Assembly (NCBI GenBank): GCA_009885545.1 | Contig: VFKM01000156.1 | Coordinates: forward strand, 1 to 44,174 | Source of the DNA: Flavobacteriales bacterium | GTDB lineage: Bacteria; Bacteroidota; Bacteroidia; Flavobacteriales_D; Crocinitomicaceae | Direction: 5' to 3' | Length of the DNA stretch: 44,174 bases | Shown here: in pieces, positions 24,727 through 32,108 of the stretch | How positions within the stretch are numbered: the first letter of the stretch is position 1 | How the letters are laid out: each line of letters opens with the position of its first letter | Position numbers and translations under genes: made by a program | Notes under the pieces: generated by a model | Told to the model about the DNA's origin: nothing | Database searches by the model: none | What the model saw: the letters and a program-made list of their open reading frames with translations, nothing else

Positions 24727-27294
24727 TTACATTCTTGTGATTTTTGAATAAATCTTTTCTGATTCGAATTCAATTATTAAATGATAAATACCACTTGGGT
24801 AATCAGAAATAGAATACTTTTTTTCTTCTAAAATATTAACAGTTAGCTCTTTGCCGTCTTCACTAAAAATTCTCATTGAAATAATATCTTCTTCTGAAAT
24901 AACAGTAAAATAATCGTTTGAAGGATTAGGATAAAGAGTAATTTGATGAATAGTAGGTTTACTTATACCTAAAGTTATCGTAACTGGCGCAGTTTCAGAA
25001 ATACAACCATCCACACTAACACAATAGCACGTATAAACACCATAAGGAGCAGTTATTTCCAATGTTTGATTCGTAGCTCCAGGAATATCATTTCCATCTA
25101 AAGTCCATTGATAATTAGTGAAAGACAAGGTAGCAAGTGTATTGCCTGATTGTAGTATGGGTAAAATTGATAATAAAGGCAACTGAGTAACTGTTAGCGT
25201 GTCACTTTGAACAAAACATCCTCTTTCACTATAAACTAAAGCAGAATAATCACCTGCTGCAGAAATCAAGTTCGTTAATCCACTTCCTCCATTTGACCAT
25301 ACAGCATCCATTAAAGGTGAGGAGGAGCTTAATGATAAGAGAGAAGGGGGATTACCGCACGTAACATTTGAACCTGTAACTGACGCTGTGAAATCTGTAG
25401 ACAATAATAAATTTAACGCATGTGGTTTTCCATAACCATAAGAATTATTTGGAACGATCCCCGAATATGAATCTGTATAGACTGTATTAATCAAATCTGT
25501 TTTGAATGATAAATAGTTAGCCTTATTACATTTTTCAAGATAAAGAGCGGCTATACCTGCGACACAAGGGGAAGCCATAGAGGTTCCACCGTTTCTTGCG
25601 TGCCATCCACCAGAATCAATCAATGCATTATTCGCAGGATTGGTCAAAAACCATAAAGGCCCTGCTGAAAGAGAAACATCGCCAGAGGCACTAACATCAG
25701 GTTTTATTTGTCCGTGTCTATTAGGCCCTACACTAGAATTTGGACTTAATTTACCAGGAGGTGTCATATCTGTAGCTGGATAATATTGAGCACCATTGTT
25801 ATCAATATGTCCGAGTCTATTTCTTAAATTCCCAACAGTAATTATTTTTTCTGAACAAGCCCAATTAGATACTATTGTTTGAAGTGAGTCAGGCATATGA
25901 TAATGAATAATTTCTGGTAACACAGCTGGAGTTGGAATAGTTGTAACTAGATTATTTAAACCTAACCAAGACCCACTCCATAAATCATATTTCCCTTGAC
26001 CAGTGGTTGAAAACCGAAAATTATAAGCAGTTGAATCTACATTGCTATAATAAGCCTCCATGTGGTAGTTGGAACCAACAATTTCCGTGTAAACTTCTAT
26101 CACAGCGATTCTATCTCCATTATCGTTGTAGATCGTATCTGCAAATGGAGTGCCTACAGAAGAAAGGGCAGACCGATAAATTGTTGATCCTCTCAAACCA
26201 TAAGTTGGAGGAGGTAAATCAGCTCCAAACGCATAATCAAATGTTGCATCTGCTATGTCCGACCAAAGATCAAAATAAATATGATTTGCCCCAAAGGCTG
26301 CACTTGAACTTGGATTGTTTTTTATCCACACAAAAGAAGTGTCATTATCAGTGTTTCCGGTTACATGATATTTACCTTTTGCTCCAGAATTTCCAGCAGC
26401 ACAAACAATTATACGTCCTTCTTGATCATCTAGAAGTGATTCCATATAATCTGTTGCAGGGTCGTTACCATCATGGCTTCCTAAATAAGATCCAAGACTC
26501 AAATTTACGATTGCTGGCATTCCTAGAGTATCTGCCACCTTGAAAATATAATCACATGCATCTGCAATAGAAAGAGTCCAATTGGGTAGATTAAAATTTG
26601 ATTCAACAATAACAATTCTAGAATTTGGAGCCATTCCTTTATTTGTGCCGTTGGCAAAACCATTGCCAGATCCCATTCCAGCAACTGTTGTGCCGTGTGC
26701 AGTTCCAGTTTCTGTACTTGTACAAGTGCCATTGTTTATGTGTGAACTATCCCAAACAACTCCATAGTTATAAGGTTGTTGAATCGTTCCACCAACATTA
26801 GTTGTATGATCCCAATAACGCATTACTCGCGTATTTCCATTAGCATCAATGAAATCTGGATGATTCCAATCAATTCCTTGGTCGACATAACCAATAAGAA
26901 CATTATCACCAGTATAAGGAGTAGTTAAACCACCAGCACCGTCATGCACTGGTTTTACATGATGCAGAACAGCAGCAGTATCTGCTAAAGCCATTGGAGG
27001 CGCATATTCAAAATAATAGTTTTTTAATTCGTTGGATTTCGTTTTATCATCAATCCATTTAGCTGTTGTGGAAATGAATAACCAACTAGTCGAGCTATAT
27101 TTTATTGTAACATTTTCTTTATTCAGAAGGTTAATGGTTTCTTCATTGTTCGGAACGCAAAAAGTGGAAATCGAGTTTGGCGAAGAATCTAAAAGTTGTT
27201 GGAATCCGAATTTATGTTGTTGTGAAAAAAGACAAGTTGAACTTCCTATCATAATTAATAGAAGAAGCAGTTTGTTTTGAACCGATTGTGCCAT
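24727..27294 (-). CDS. Secreted S8 subtilisin-family protease with T9SS sorting domain
   Basis: An 855-residue secreted serine protease. A signal peptide (about 1-24) and a short prodomain precede the S8 domain. The catalytic triad is visible: Asp138 in LIGYVDQGIDWNHPDF, His200 in GTAHGTTVAG and Ser572 in NGGTSMASPCVAG. The oxyanion asparagine sits in VCAAGNSGAKG. About 370 residues lie between His and Ser, a long interval holding an inserted beta-rich domain. The C-terminal region (about 635-780) is beta-rich with immunoglobulin-like character, and the last 75 residues form a T9SS type A sorting domain (ITLYPNPSNDYFTVIS to KIYSKITRM). It should be exported by T9SS and act on extracellular proteins. 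It is divergent from the second S8 gene. Confidence 0.9.
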   Translation of the reverse strand: MAQSVQNKLLLLLIMIGSSTCLFSQQHKFGFQQLLDSSPNSISTFCVPNNEETINLLNKENVTIKYSSTSWLFISTTAKWIDDKTKSNELKNYYFEYAPPMALADTAAVLHHVKPVHDGAGGLTTPYTGDNVLIGYVDQGIDWNHPDFIDANGNTRVMRYWDHTTNVGGTIQQPYNYGVVWDSSHINNGTCTSTETGTAHGTTVAGMGSGNGFANGTNKGMAPNSRIVIVESNFNLPNWTLSIADACDYIFKVADTLGMPAIVNLSLGSYLGSHDGNDPATDYMESLLDDQEGRIIVCAAGNSGAKGKYHVTGNTDNDTSFVWIKNNPSSSAAFGANHIYFDLWSDIADATFDYAFGADLPPPTYGLRGSTIYRSALSSVGTPFADTIYNDNGDRIAVIEVYTEIVGSNYHMEAYYSNVDSTAYNFRFSTTGQGKYDLWSGSWLGLNNLVTTIPTPAVLPEIIHYHMPDSLQTIVSNWACSEKIITVGNLRNRLGHIDNNGAQYYPATDMTPPGKLSPNSSVGPNRHGQIKPDVSASGDVSLSAGPLWFLTNPANNALIDSGGWHARNGGTSMASPCVAGIAALYLEKCNKANYLSFKTDLINTVYTDSYSGIVPNNSYGYGKPHALNLLLSTDFTASVTGSNVTCGNPPSLLSLSSSSPLMDAVWSNGGSGLTNLISAAGDYSALVYSERGCFVQSDTLTVTQLPLLSILPILQSGNTLATLSFTNYQWTLDGNDIPGATNQTLEITAPYGVYTCYCVSVDGCISETAPVTITLGISKPTIHQITLYPNPSNDYFTVISEEDIISMRIFSEDGKELTVNILEEKKYSISDYPSGIYHLIIEFESEKIYSKITRM

Positions 27295-27307
27295 TTGTAA
27301 TTGATTT

Positions 27308-27343
27308 TAACCTTAAGACGTAAATATAAACCGAAAGGTTAAA
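27308..27343. promoter_or_regulatory. Inverted repeat in the divergent protease promoter region
   Basis: TTAACCTT at 27308-27315 and AAGGTTAA at 27336-27343 are perfect inverted repeats, 20 bases apart, between the two divergent S8 protease genes. It could be an operator or an mRNA-leader stem for the minus-strand gene. A near-match to the -7 box (TATATTTA, minus strand) lies in the loop. Confidence 0.3.
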
Positions 27344-27413
27344 AAAAGTACTTTGAATTAAAAGTTTATTTTTAATTTTCAAGAATTAATTCACATTTAC
27401 AGAAAAATTTAAT

Positions 27414-29006
27414 ATGAAAAAAAGATTCATTCGTTTAAGTCTAGTTGTTTTCACTTTTGGAATCACGAATTTATTTTACGCTCAAGAAAATAAAGAGATA
27501 GTAAACTGGTACAATGGAAAAGGTCCAGGGATGGAGACTGAAAAAGCGTATAAAATGCTTAAGAAGAGAAAGTCGTCAACTGTCATTGTTGCTGTAATTG
27601 ATTCTGGCGTAGATATCGAACACAAAGATCTTCAAGGTAAAATTTGGGTAAACAAAGATGAAATTCCAAAAAATGGAATAGACGATGATAAAAACGGATA
27701 CATTGACGATGTAAATGGGTGGAGTTTTCTAGGTAATTCTAAGGGTGAAAACCTAAATGAAGCCAATCTTGAAAAAACAAGAATCCTTAGAGATTTATCT
27801 AAGAAGTTTGCTGATGTTGATGCATCAACTGTATCAGCTTCTGATAAAGAAAGTTATGACTTGTATTTAAAGGTGAAGGAAGAAGTGAAAGCAGAATTGG
27901 AAAACTACTCTTCATACCTAGGTCAAATGGATATGATCACAATGATGATGGGTCAAGTTCCAACTATGGTTGGCACTGCTATGGGTAAAGCAGATTATAC
28001 ATTGAAAGATTTACAAAAGTGGAACCCAACTGACGACCAAAACAAGCAATTAAAAGAATTTGCAATGGCAATGATGACAGGAGATTTAACTCCAGAAGTT
28101 ATTGTAGAACAAAAAGCGCAAATAGAGCAAATGGTTAACTTCAATTTAAATGTTGAATTTGATGATCGTGCTTTAATTGGAGATAATCCTCATGATTTTT
28201 CAGATACAAAATATGGCAATCCAGATGTTGAAGGTCCTGATGCACTTCACGGCACGCACGTTGGAGGAATTATTGGAGCTATAAGAGGGAATAATCTTGG
28301 AGGTGATGGTGTAGCTGAAAATGTATTATTGATGGCTGTAAGAGCTGTTCCTAATGGAGATGAAGCAGACAAAGACATTGCACTTGCTGTAAGATATGCT
28401 GTTGACAACGGAGCAACTGTAATCAACATGTCTTTCGGAAAAGGATATTCGCCACACCAAAAAGAAGTATACGAGGCATTTAAATATGCTGATTCAAAAG
28501 GTGTGTTATTGGTTCATGCTGCTGGAAATGACGCTGCTGATGTAGATAGTAATCCAAATTATCCTACTTCATTGTATAGTTTTCAAAAAGAAAAATTAGA
28601 CCTTTTCTTAACAATTGGAGCATCAACACGTTTCGGTAAAGAGAATTTAGCTGCTTCTTTTTCTAATTTTGGACAAACGAAAGTAGATGTTTTTGCACCA
28701 GGCTTCGAAATTTATAATAGTGTTCCTCAAAGTGAGTATAAAAAACTGCAAGGGACGTCAATGGCTGCGCCCATGGTTGCAGGTGTTGCAGCAATGTTAC
28801 AAAGCTATTTCCCAACATTAACGATGAATGAGATTAAAGATGTAATGCTTTTATCTGCTAAATCATACAAAGGAACGAAGCACAAGAAGCCAGGTACTGA
28901 AGAACTAATAGATTTCGGCACTCTATCAACAACTGGCGCCGTAATCAATGTTAAAAATGCAGTTAAAATGTGTTTGGCATTAGAAAAAACGAAAGCTGTA
29001 AAATAA
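27414..29006 (+). CDS. Secreted S8 subtilisin-family protease with large Asp-His insertion
   Basis: A 530-residue serine protease with a signal peptide (about 1-23). The triad is Asp63 in VAVIDSGVDIEHKDL, His279 in DALHGTHVGGI and Ser449 in LQGTSMAAPMVAG, with the oxyanion asparagine in LVHAAGNDAAD. The gap of about 215 residues between Asp and His is much longer than in classical subtilisins and is filled mostly by a helical, charged insertion (about 105-255). No T9SS sorting domain is present, so it probably stays in the periplasm or is lipid-free secreted by another route. The gene is followed by a terminator. Confidence 0.9.
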   Translation: MKKRFIRLSLVVFTFGITNLFYAQENKEIVNWYNGKGPGMETEKAYKMLKKRKSSTVIVAVIDSGVDIEHKDLQGKIWVNKDEIPKNGIDDDKNGYIDDVNGWSFLGNSKGENLNEANLEKTRILRDLSKKFADVDASTVSASDKESYDLYLKVKEEVKAELENYSSYLGQMDMITMMMGQVPTMVGTAMGKADYTLKDLQKWNPTDDQNKQLKEFAMAMMTGDLTPEVIVEQKAQIEQMVNFNLNVEFDDRALIGDNPHDFSDTKYGNPDVEGPDALHGTHVGGIIGAIRGNNLGGDGVAENVLLMAVRAVPNGDEADKDIALAVRYAVDNGATVINMSFGKGYSPHQKEVYEAFKYADSKGVLLVHAAGNDAADVDSNPNYPTSLYSFQKEKLDLFLTIGASTRFGKENLAASFSNFGQTKVDVFAPGFEIYNSVPQSEYKKLQGTSMAAPMVAGVAAMLQSYFPTLTMNEIKDVMLLSAKSYKGTKHKKPGTEELIDFGTLSTTGAVINVKNAVKMCLALEKTKAVK

Positions 29007-29025
29007 TACAATTGATTTTTAATAT

Positions 29026-29053
29026 AAGGCTATCCGGATTGGGTAGCCTTTTT
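29026..29053 (+). terminator. Terminator after the second S8 protease
   Basis: AGGCTA pairs with TAGCCT and the stem is extended by TCC/GGG; the hairpin is followed by five T residues. It lies 20 bases after the stop codon and only 13 bases before the next start codon. Confidence 0.75.
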
Positions 29054-29066
29054 AAATTTAAGTAAA

Positions 29067-29516
29067 ATGAGAAAAACTGTTTTTTTGCTGCTGCTATTGT
29101 TCAATAACATCCAAGTAATAGCTCAAACTGAACTGGATAAATTTATCGATAATTGGCATTTATCAGCTTCTACTGCAAATTATGAATCTTATTTTGGAGC
29201 AATGACTGATTCATTTATTTTCTTGGGCACAGCCCCAGGTGAACGCTGGACGAAAGAGCAATTTTCGGCCTTCTCGAAACCTTATTTTGACAAAGGAAAA
29301 GCTTGGGATTTTAAAGCAAGTAATCGACAATGGAACTTCTCCAAAAACCGAAAAATGGCTTGGTTTGACGAAGATCTTGATACTTGGATGCGTGGATGCA
29401 GAGGAAGTGGAATTGTAATAAAAGAAAAAGGGGAATGGAAACTGGTTTATTATAATCTAACTGTTCTTATCGAAAACGAAAAGATGAAAGAATTCATTGA
29501 ATTAAGAGATAAATAA
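29067..29516 (+). CDS. Exported SnoaL-like (NTF2-fold) protein
   Basis: A 149-residue protein with a signal peptide (MRKTVFLLLLLFNNIQVIAQ) and a single NTF2-like domain of the SnoaL_3 type: LDKFIDNWHLSASTANYESYFGAMTDSFIFLGTAPGERWTKEQF, then DFKASNRQWNFSKNRKMAWFDEDLD and a final beta-sheet ending KEKGEWKLVYYNLTVLI. The conserved E/W pair before the second strand matches the family's fold. Such domains bind small molecules or act as isomerases, but the ligand is unknown. The start codon lies directly after a terminator, with no visible promoter in between. Confidence 0.78.
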   Translation: MRKTVFLLLLLFNNIQVIAQTELDKFIDNWHLSASTANYESYFGAMTDSFIFLGTAPGERWTKEQFSAFSKPYFDKGKAWDFKASNRQWNFSKNRKMAWFDEDLDTWMRGCRGSGIVIKEKGEWKLVYYNLTVLIENEKMKEFIELRDK

Positions 29517-29517
29517 A

Positions 29518-29579
29518 AGTGATGAGTGATGAACTTTGAGTCTTTATCACTCTTAATTCATCACTCCTAATTCATCACT
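29518..29579. repeat. Inverted TGATGAA/TTCATCA repeat between convergent genes
   Basis: AGTGATGAGTGATGAA at 29518-29533 faces two copies of TTCATCACT at 29557-29565 and 29571-29579. It lies between the SnoaL and FSA genes, which converge, so it may end transcription on both strands. The 16-base left part recurs exactly, in reverse, at 40374-40389. Confidence 0.55.
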
Positions 29580-29581
29580 AT

Positions 29582-30238
29582 TTAAGCGTTTCCTTTCGCG
29601 TGATCAGCAAGAAATTGTTGCAAGCCTAAATCAGTTAACGGATGTTTTGCTAACGCTTTAATAGCACTTAATGGTCCTGTCATAACATCTGATCCAATTT
29701 CAGCACAATTAATAATATGCATTGGATGACGAATTGAAGCAGCTAATATCTGAGTATTAAAAGCATAATTATCATAAATCAATCTGATCTGTGCAATTAA
29801 ATCTAATCCATTAGTAGAGATATCATCTAATCTCCCCAAAAATGGAGAAATATAAGTTGCCCCAGCTTTTGCAGCTAGTAATGCTTGTCCTGCAGAAAAA
29901 ACCAATGTGCAATTCGTTTCGATTCCCTTTCCAGAGAAATATTTAATTGCTTTAATCCCTTCTGGAATCATTGGGATTTTTACAACTATGTTTTTATGCA
30001 ATGAAGCTAAGTGTTCACCTTCTAATACCATTCCAGCATAATCAGTTGAAATCACTTCAGCACTTACAGGTCCATCAACAATATTGCAAATCGCAACATA
30101 ATGGTCCAAAATATTTTGCTTTCCAGTAATACCTTCTTTGGCCATTAATGATGGGTTAGTGGTAACTCCATCTAGTATACCAAGGTCATTTGCTTCTTGG
30201 ATTTCTTTTAAATTTGCTGTATCAATGAAGAATTTCAT
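29582..30238 (-). CDS. fsa: Fructose-6-phosphate aldolase/transaldolase, FSA type
   Basis: A 218-residue class I aldolase of the small FSA/TalC transaldolase family. The sequence begins [36 protein letters not shown], then [10 protein letters not shown] and the Schiff-base lysine K87 in [19 protein letters not shown], then [33 protein letters not shown] and AASIRHP. It transfers or cleaves a dihydroxyacetone unit in the pentose-phosphate pathway; whether it is mainly transaldolase or aldolase cannot be told. I chose ATG at 30238 because the family begins MKFFIDTA; a longer frame reaching 30319 lacks family resemblance. The SRP RNA gene is 143 bases upstream on the same strand. Confidence 0.9.
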   Translation of the reverse strand: MKFFIDTANLKEIQEANDLGILDGVTTNPSLMAKEGITGKQNILDHYVAICNIVDGPVSAEVISTDYAGMVLEGEHLASLHKNIVVKIPMIPEGIKAIKYFSGKGIETNCTLVFSAGQALLAAKAGATYISPFLGRLDDISTNGLDLIAQIRLIYDNYAFNTQILAASIRHPMHIINCAEIGSDVMTGPLSAIKALAKHPLTDLGLQQFLADHAKGNA

Positions 30239-30380
30239 AAACTTTTTTTTTGACAAAAATAAGAGAATGAAACGGTTTAGTAGAAGTTGATTAGAATAGA
30301 GTTTTAACGAATTATCCACAATTAGAAAATCCTAATCATTGGTTTTTTTGAATCGAAAAAAATCTGGGGGTAAAAAAAGA

Positions 30381-30478
30381 GGGGTAAGCTACTTACATCG
30401 CACCGCTACAACCTCTTACCTTTGCTACGTTCCCGTCCTGGAGGAGTCAGAGGGAGCTGGTCGTGCAAGACTTACCCC
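30381..30478 (-). ncRNA. ffs: Small signal recognition particle RNA (4.5S-like)
   Basis: The minus strand encodes a 98-base hairpin RNA. The ends GGGGTAAG and CTTACCCC pair perfectly. The apical domain reads CAGG-ACG-GGAA-CGT-AGCA: a GGAA tetraloop closed by C-G and G-C pairs and flanked by the CAGG/AGCA internal loop, matching E. coli CAGG-UCC-GGAA-GGA-AGCA with compensating changes. A CAAAGGTAAG segment follows, as in many bacterial SRP RNAs. The RNA binds Ffh for co-translational targeting of membrane and secreted proteins. It is followed by a T-run (plus-strand A7 at 30373-30379), so the closing stem can serve as terminator. The plus strand lacks these features. Confidence 0.88.
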
Positions 30479-30483
30479 AGCCA

Positions 30484-30513
30484 CAAAGGTAATGAGAATT
30501 CTGAATTTGTTAA
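30484..30513 (-). promoter_or_regulatory. Promoter of the SRP RNA
   Basis: Minus-strand TACCTTTG at 30491-30484 matches TAnnTTTG, with TTA (two of three bases of TTG) exactly 19 bases upstream at 30513-30511. Transcription would start within a few bases of the RNA's GGGG end. Confidence 0.6.
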
Positions 30514-30542
30514 GCTTCTTTGAAAAAATATGGAATAATATC

Positions 30543-30574
30543 AAAAAAAAAAACGATCCAGAAATCTGAACCGT
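30543..30574 (-). terminator. Terminator of the ferredoxin gene
   Basis: On the minus strand ACGGTTCAG pairs with CTGGATCGT (9 bp, two G-U) around an ATTT loop, followed by ten T residues. It starts 28 bases after the ferredoxin stop codon and separates that gene from the SRP RNA promoter. Confidence 0.8.
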
Positions 30575-30601
30575 TTTTATAAAGTATGTTAACGACTTGT
30601 A

Positions 30602-30949
30602 TTATAAGTGCATAAAATCTTTCTTCGCTAATAACTCATCTTCAGATTCTCTATAATCAGGATCATCTATGCAACAATCAACAGGACAAACAGCAGCACA
30701 TTGAGGCTCATCATGAAAACCTACACATTCTGTACATTTGTCATGAGAAATGAAATAAACATCCATGTGTATTGGTTCGAAATTTTTGTCAGCCTCAATT
30801 TCTTCTCCATTCAAGGTAGTAATCATTCCTTTCAAAGATGTTCCATCTGAATATTTCCATTCCGCACCACCTTCATATATAGCATTATTAGGACATTCCG
30901 GTTCGCAAGCCCCGCAATTTATACACTCGTCTGTTATGATAATTGCCAT
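30602..30949 (-). CDS. 4Fe-4S dicluster ferredoxin
   Basis: A 115-residue acidic ferredoxin. The first cluster motif is CINCGACEPECP (residues 9-20), a CxxCxxCxxxCP arrangement. The second is CTECVGFHDEPQCAAVCPVDCC (about residues 72-93), where the spacing between the second and third cysteine is widened, as in many dicluster ferredoxins of the Alvin type. A 50-residue insert lies between the two. The tail DDPDYRESEDELLAKKDFMHL is typical of Bacteroidota members. It should carry electrons in the cytosol; the partner is unknown. It is divergent from the acyl-CoA reductase gene. Confidence 0.9.
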   Translation of the reverse strand: MAIIITDECINCGACEPECPNNAIYEGGAEWKYSDGTSLKGMITTLNGEEIEADKNFEPIHMDVYFISHDKCTECVGFHDEPQCAAVCPVDCCIDDPDYRESEDELLAKKDFMHL

Positions 30950-30968
30950 TATTCTATTTTTAAAAGTG

Positions 30969-30976
30969 CAAATATA
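30969..30976 (-). promoter_or_regulatory. Candidate -7 box of the ferredoxin gene
   Basis: Minus-strand TATATTTG, exact to TAnnTTTG, 19 bases before the ATG at 30949. No good TTG at -33. Confidence 0.5.
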
Positions 30977-31052
30977 ACAAGGCTAAACGAATTTTTTTGT
31001 TCATTTTTCATAAAATTTTGAAGTAAAATCAACTTTATCGAAGGAATGAAAC

Positions 31053-31060
31053 TAATTTTG
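31053..31060 (+). promoter_or_regulatory. Candidate -7 box of the acyl-CoA reductase gene
   Basis: TAATTTTG fits TAnnTTTG. The TAA at its start is also the in-frame stop that limits the coding region upstream, and the GTG start lies only four bases after the box, implying a nearly leaderless message. Confidence 0.35.
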
Positions 31061-31064
31061 CCAT

Positions 31065-32108
31065 GTGGAAAGACAAGAATTGATAAAAGGATTTACGCAA
31101 TTAGGCAAACTGATGGCGTCAATAGCGAATGAGGAAAAATGGCCAGGTTTTGACTCAGGAGTAACAGAACATGAATATAAAAATCTTATTTCACTTGTTG
31201 ATAAGCAATTTTATTTAAACGGTTGGTTCACCAAGAATAATGTCAATAGCTCATTAAATGCTCTTGGTTTGCAGTTAACTGAAGACAAACTAGGGGAGTG
31301 GTTAAAAAACCATACATATTCAACTCACCCGAAAAATGTCGCAATAATAATGGCAGGAAACATTCCATTGGTTGGTTTTCATGACTTTCTTTGTGTCCTG
31401 ATGTCAGGAAATAATGCAGTTTGCAAATTGTCTTCTGACGATAAAACTTTATTACCTGCATTAGGTGCAATTTTGATACAATTCCTACCCGAACTAAAAG
31501 AAAGAATCATATTCACGACAGGTAGAATCGAACAAATGGATGCTGTTATAGCAACAGGGAGCAATAATACAATACTTTATTTCGAACAATACTTTGGAAA
31601 ATACCCTCACATTTTCAGAAAAAACAAAACTTCTTTAGCTGTAATTACCGGAAATGAAACTAAAGAGGATTTTGACTCTCTTGGGCATGATATTTTTGAC
31701 TATTTTGGATTAGGATGTAGAAATGTATCTCATTTACTATTTCCTAAAGATTTTGACTTAAACCGTTTTTTCGAAGGAATCATCAATCATTCTGAAGTCG
31801 CTAATCACAATAAATACGCTAATAATTACGATTACAATAAAGCAATATATTTGATGAATAATATTCCAATGTTGGATAATAATTTTGTGCTTTTAATGGA
31901 GTCGAAGGAATTATTCAGTCCGTTATCAATTATTCATTATCAATATTATTCAAATCAGGAAGAATTAGAAACATATCTTGTATTGCAAAGGGAAAACCTT
32001 CAAGCGATTGTAGGTGTGAATTACATTCCATTTGGTCAAGCACAATGTCCAAGTTTAACTGATTACGCTGATGGTATAAATACAATGGACTTTCTAAATA
32101 CCATTTAA
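31065..32108 (+). CDS. LuxC-type acyl-CoA reductase
   Basis: A 347-residue protein of the LuxC/acyl-CoA reductase family, related to aldehyde dehydrogenases, which reduces a thioester-bound acyl group to aldehyde with NADPH. Landmarks are HPKNVAIIMAGNIPLVGFHDFLCVLMSGN near residue 90, DAVIATGSNNT, and the catalytic Cys218 in DYFGLGCRNVSHLLFP. The C-terminus FGQAQCPSLTDYADGINTMDFL is family-typical. The start is GTG at 31065: an in-frame stop at 31053 excludes anything longer, and MERQELIKGFTQLGK aligns with relatives. No LuxE or LuxD partner gene is encoded nearby, so this is the solitary form common in Bacteroidota, where the physiological substrate is unknown. Its end overlaps the convergent gene by four bases. 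Confidence 0.82.
   Translation: MERQELIKGFTQLGKLMASIANEEKWPGFDSGVTEHEYKNLISLVDKQFYLNGWFTKNNVNSSLNALGLQLTEDKLGEWLKNHTYSTHPKNVAIIMAGNIPLVGFHDFLCVLMSGNNAVCKLSSDDKTLLPALGAILIQFLPELKERIIFTTGRIEQMDAVIATGSNNTILYFEQYFGKYPHIFRKNKTSLAVITGNETKEDFDSLGHDIFDYFGLGCRNVSHLLFPKDFDLNRFFEGIINHSEVANHNKYANNYDYNKAIYLMNNIPMLDNNFVLLMESKELFSPLSIIHYQYYSNQEELETYLVLQRENLQAIVGVNYIPFGQAQCPSLTDYADGINTMDFLNTI

Noticed and set aside
26007-26543. Plus-strand frame of 178 codons inside the S8 protease gene
   Set aside because: It is an antisense frame of a clear protease; its translation has no domain features.
30381-30478. SRP RNA on the plus strand
   Set aside because: The plus strand can be folded with a similar stem, but the tetraloop GGAA, the CAGG/AGCA loop, the T-run and the promoter all fit the minus strand only.
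30416-30492. Nine-base perfect inverted repeat TTACCTTTG / CAAAGGTAA
   Set aside because: One arm is the conserved CAAAGGTAA of the SRP RNA, the other is its -7 promoter box TACCTTTG; the match is best explained by coincidence of these two motifs.
30339-30569. Plus-strand open frame of 76 codons across the SRP RNA region
   Set aside because: It overlaps the SRP RNA on the other strand; its protein has no recognisable features, so it is a chance frame.
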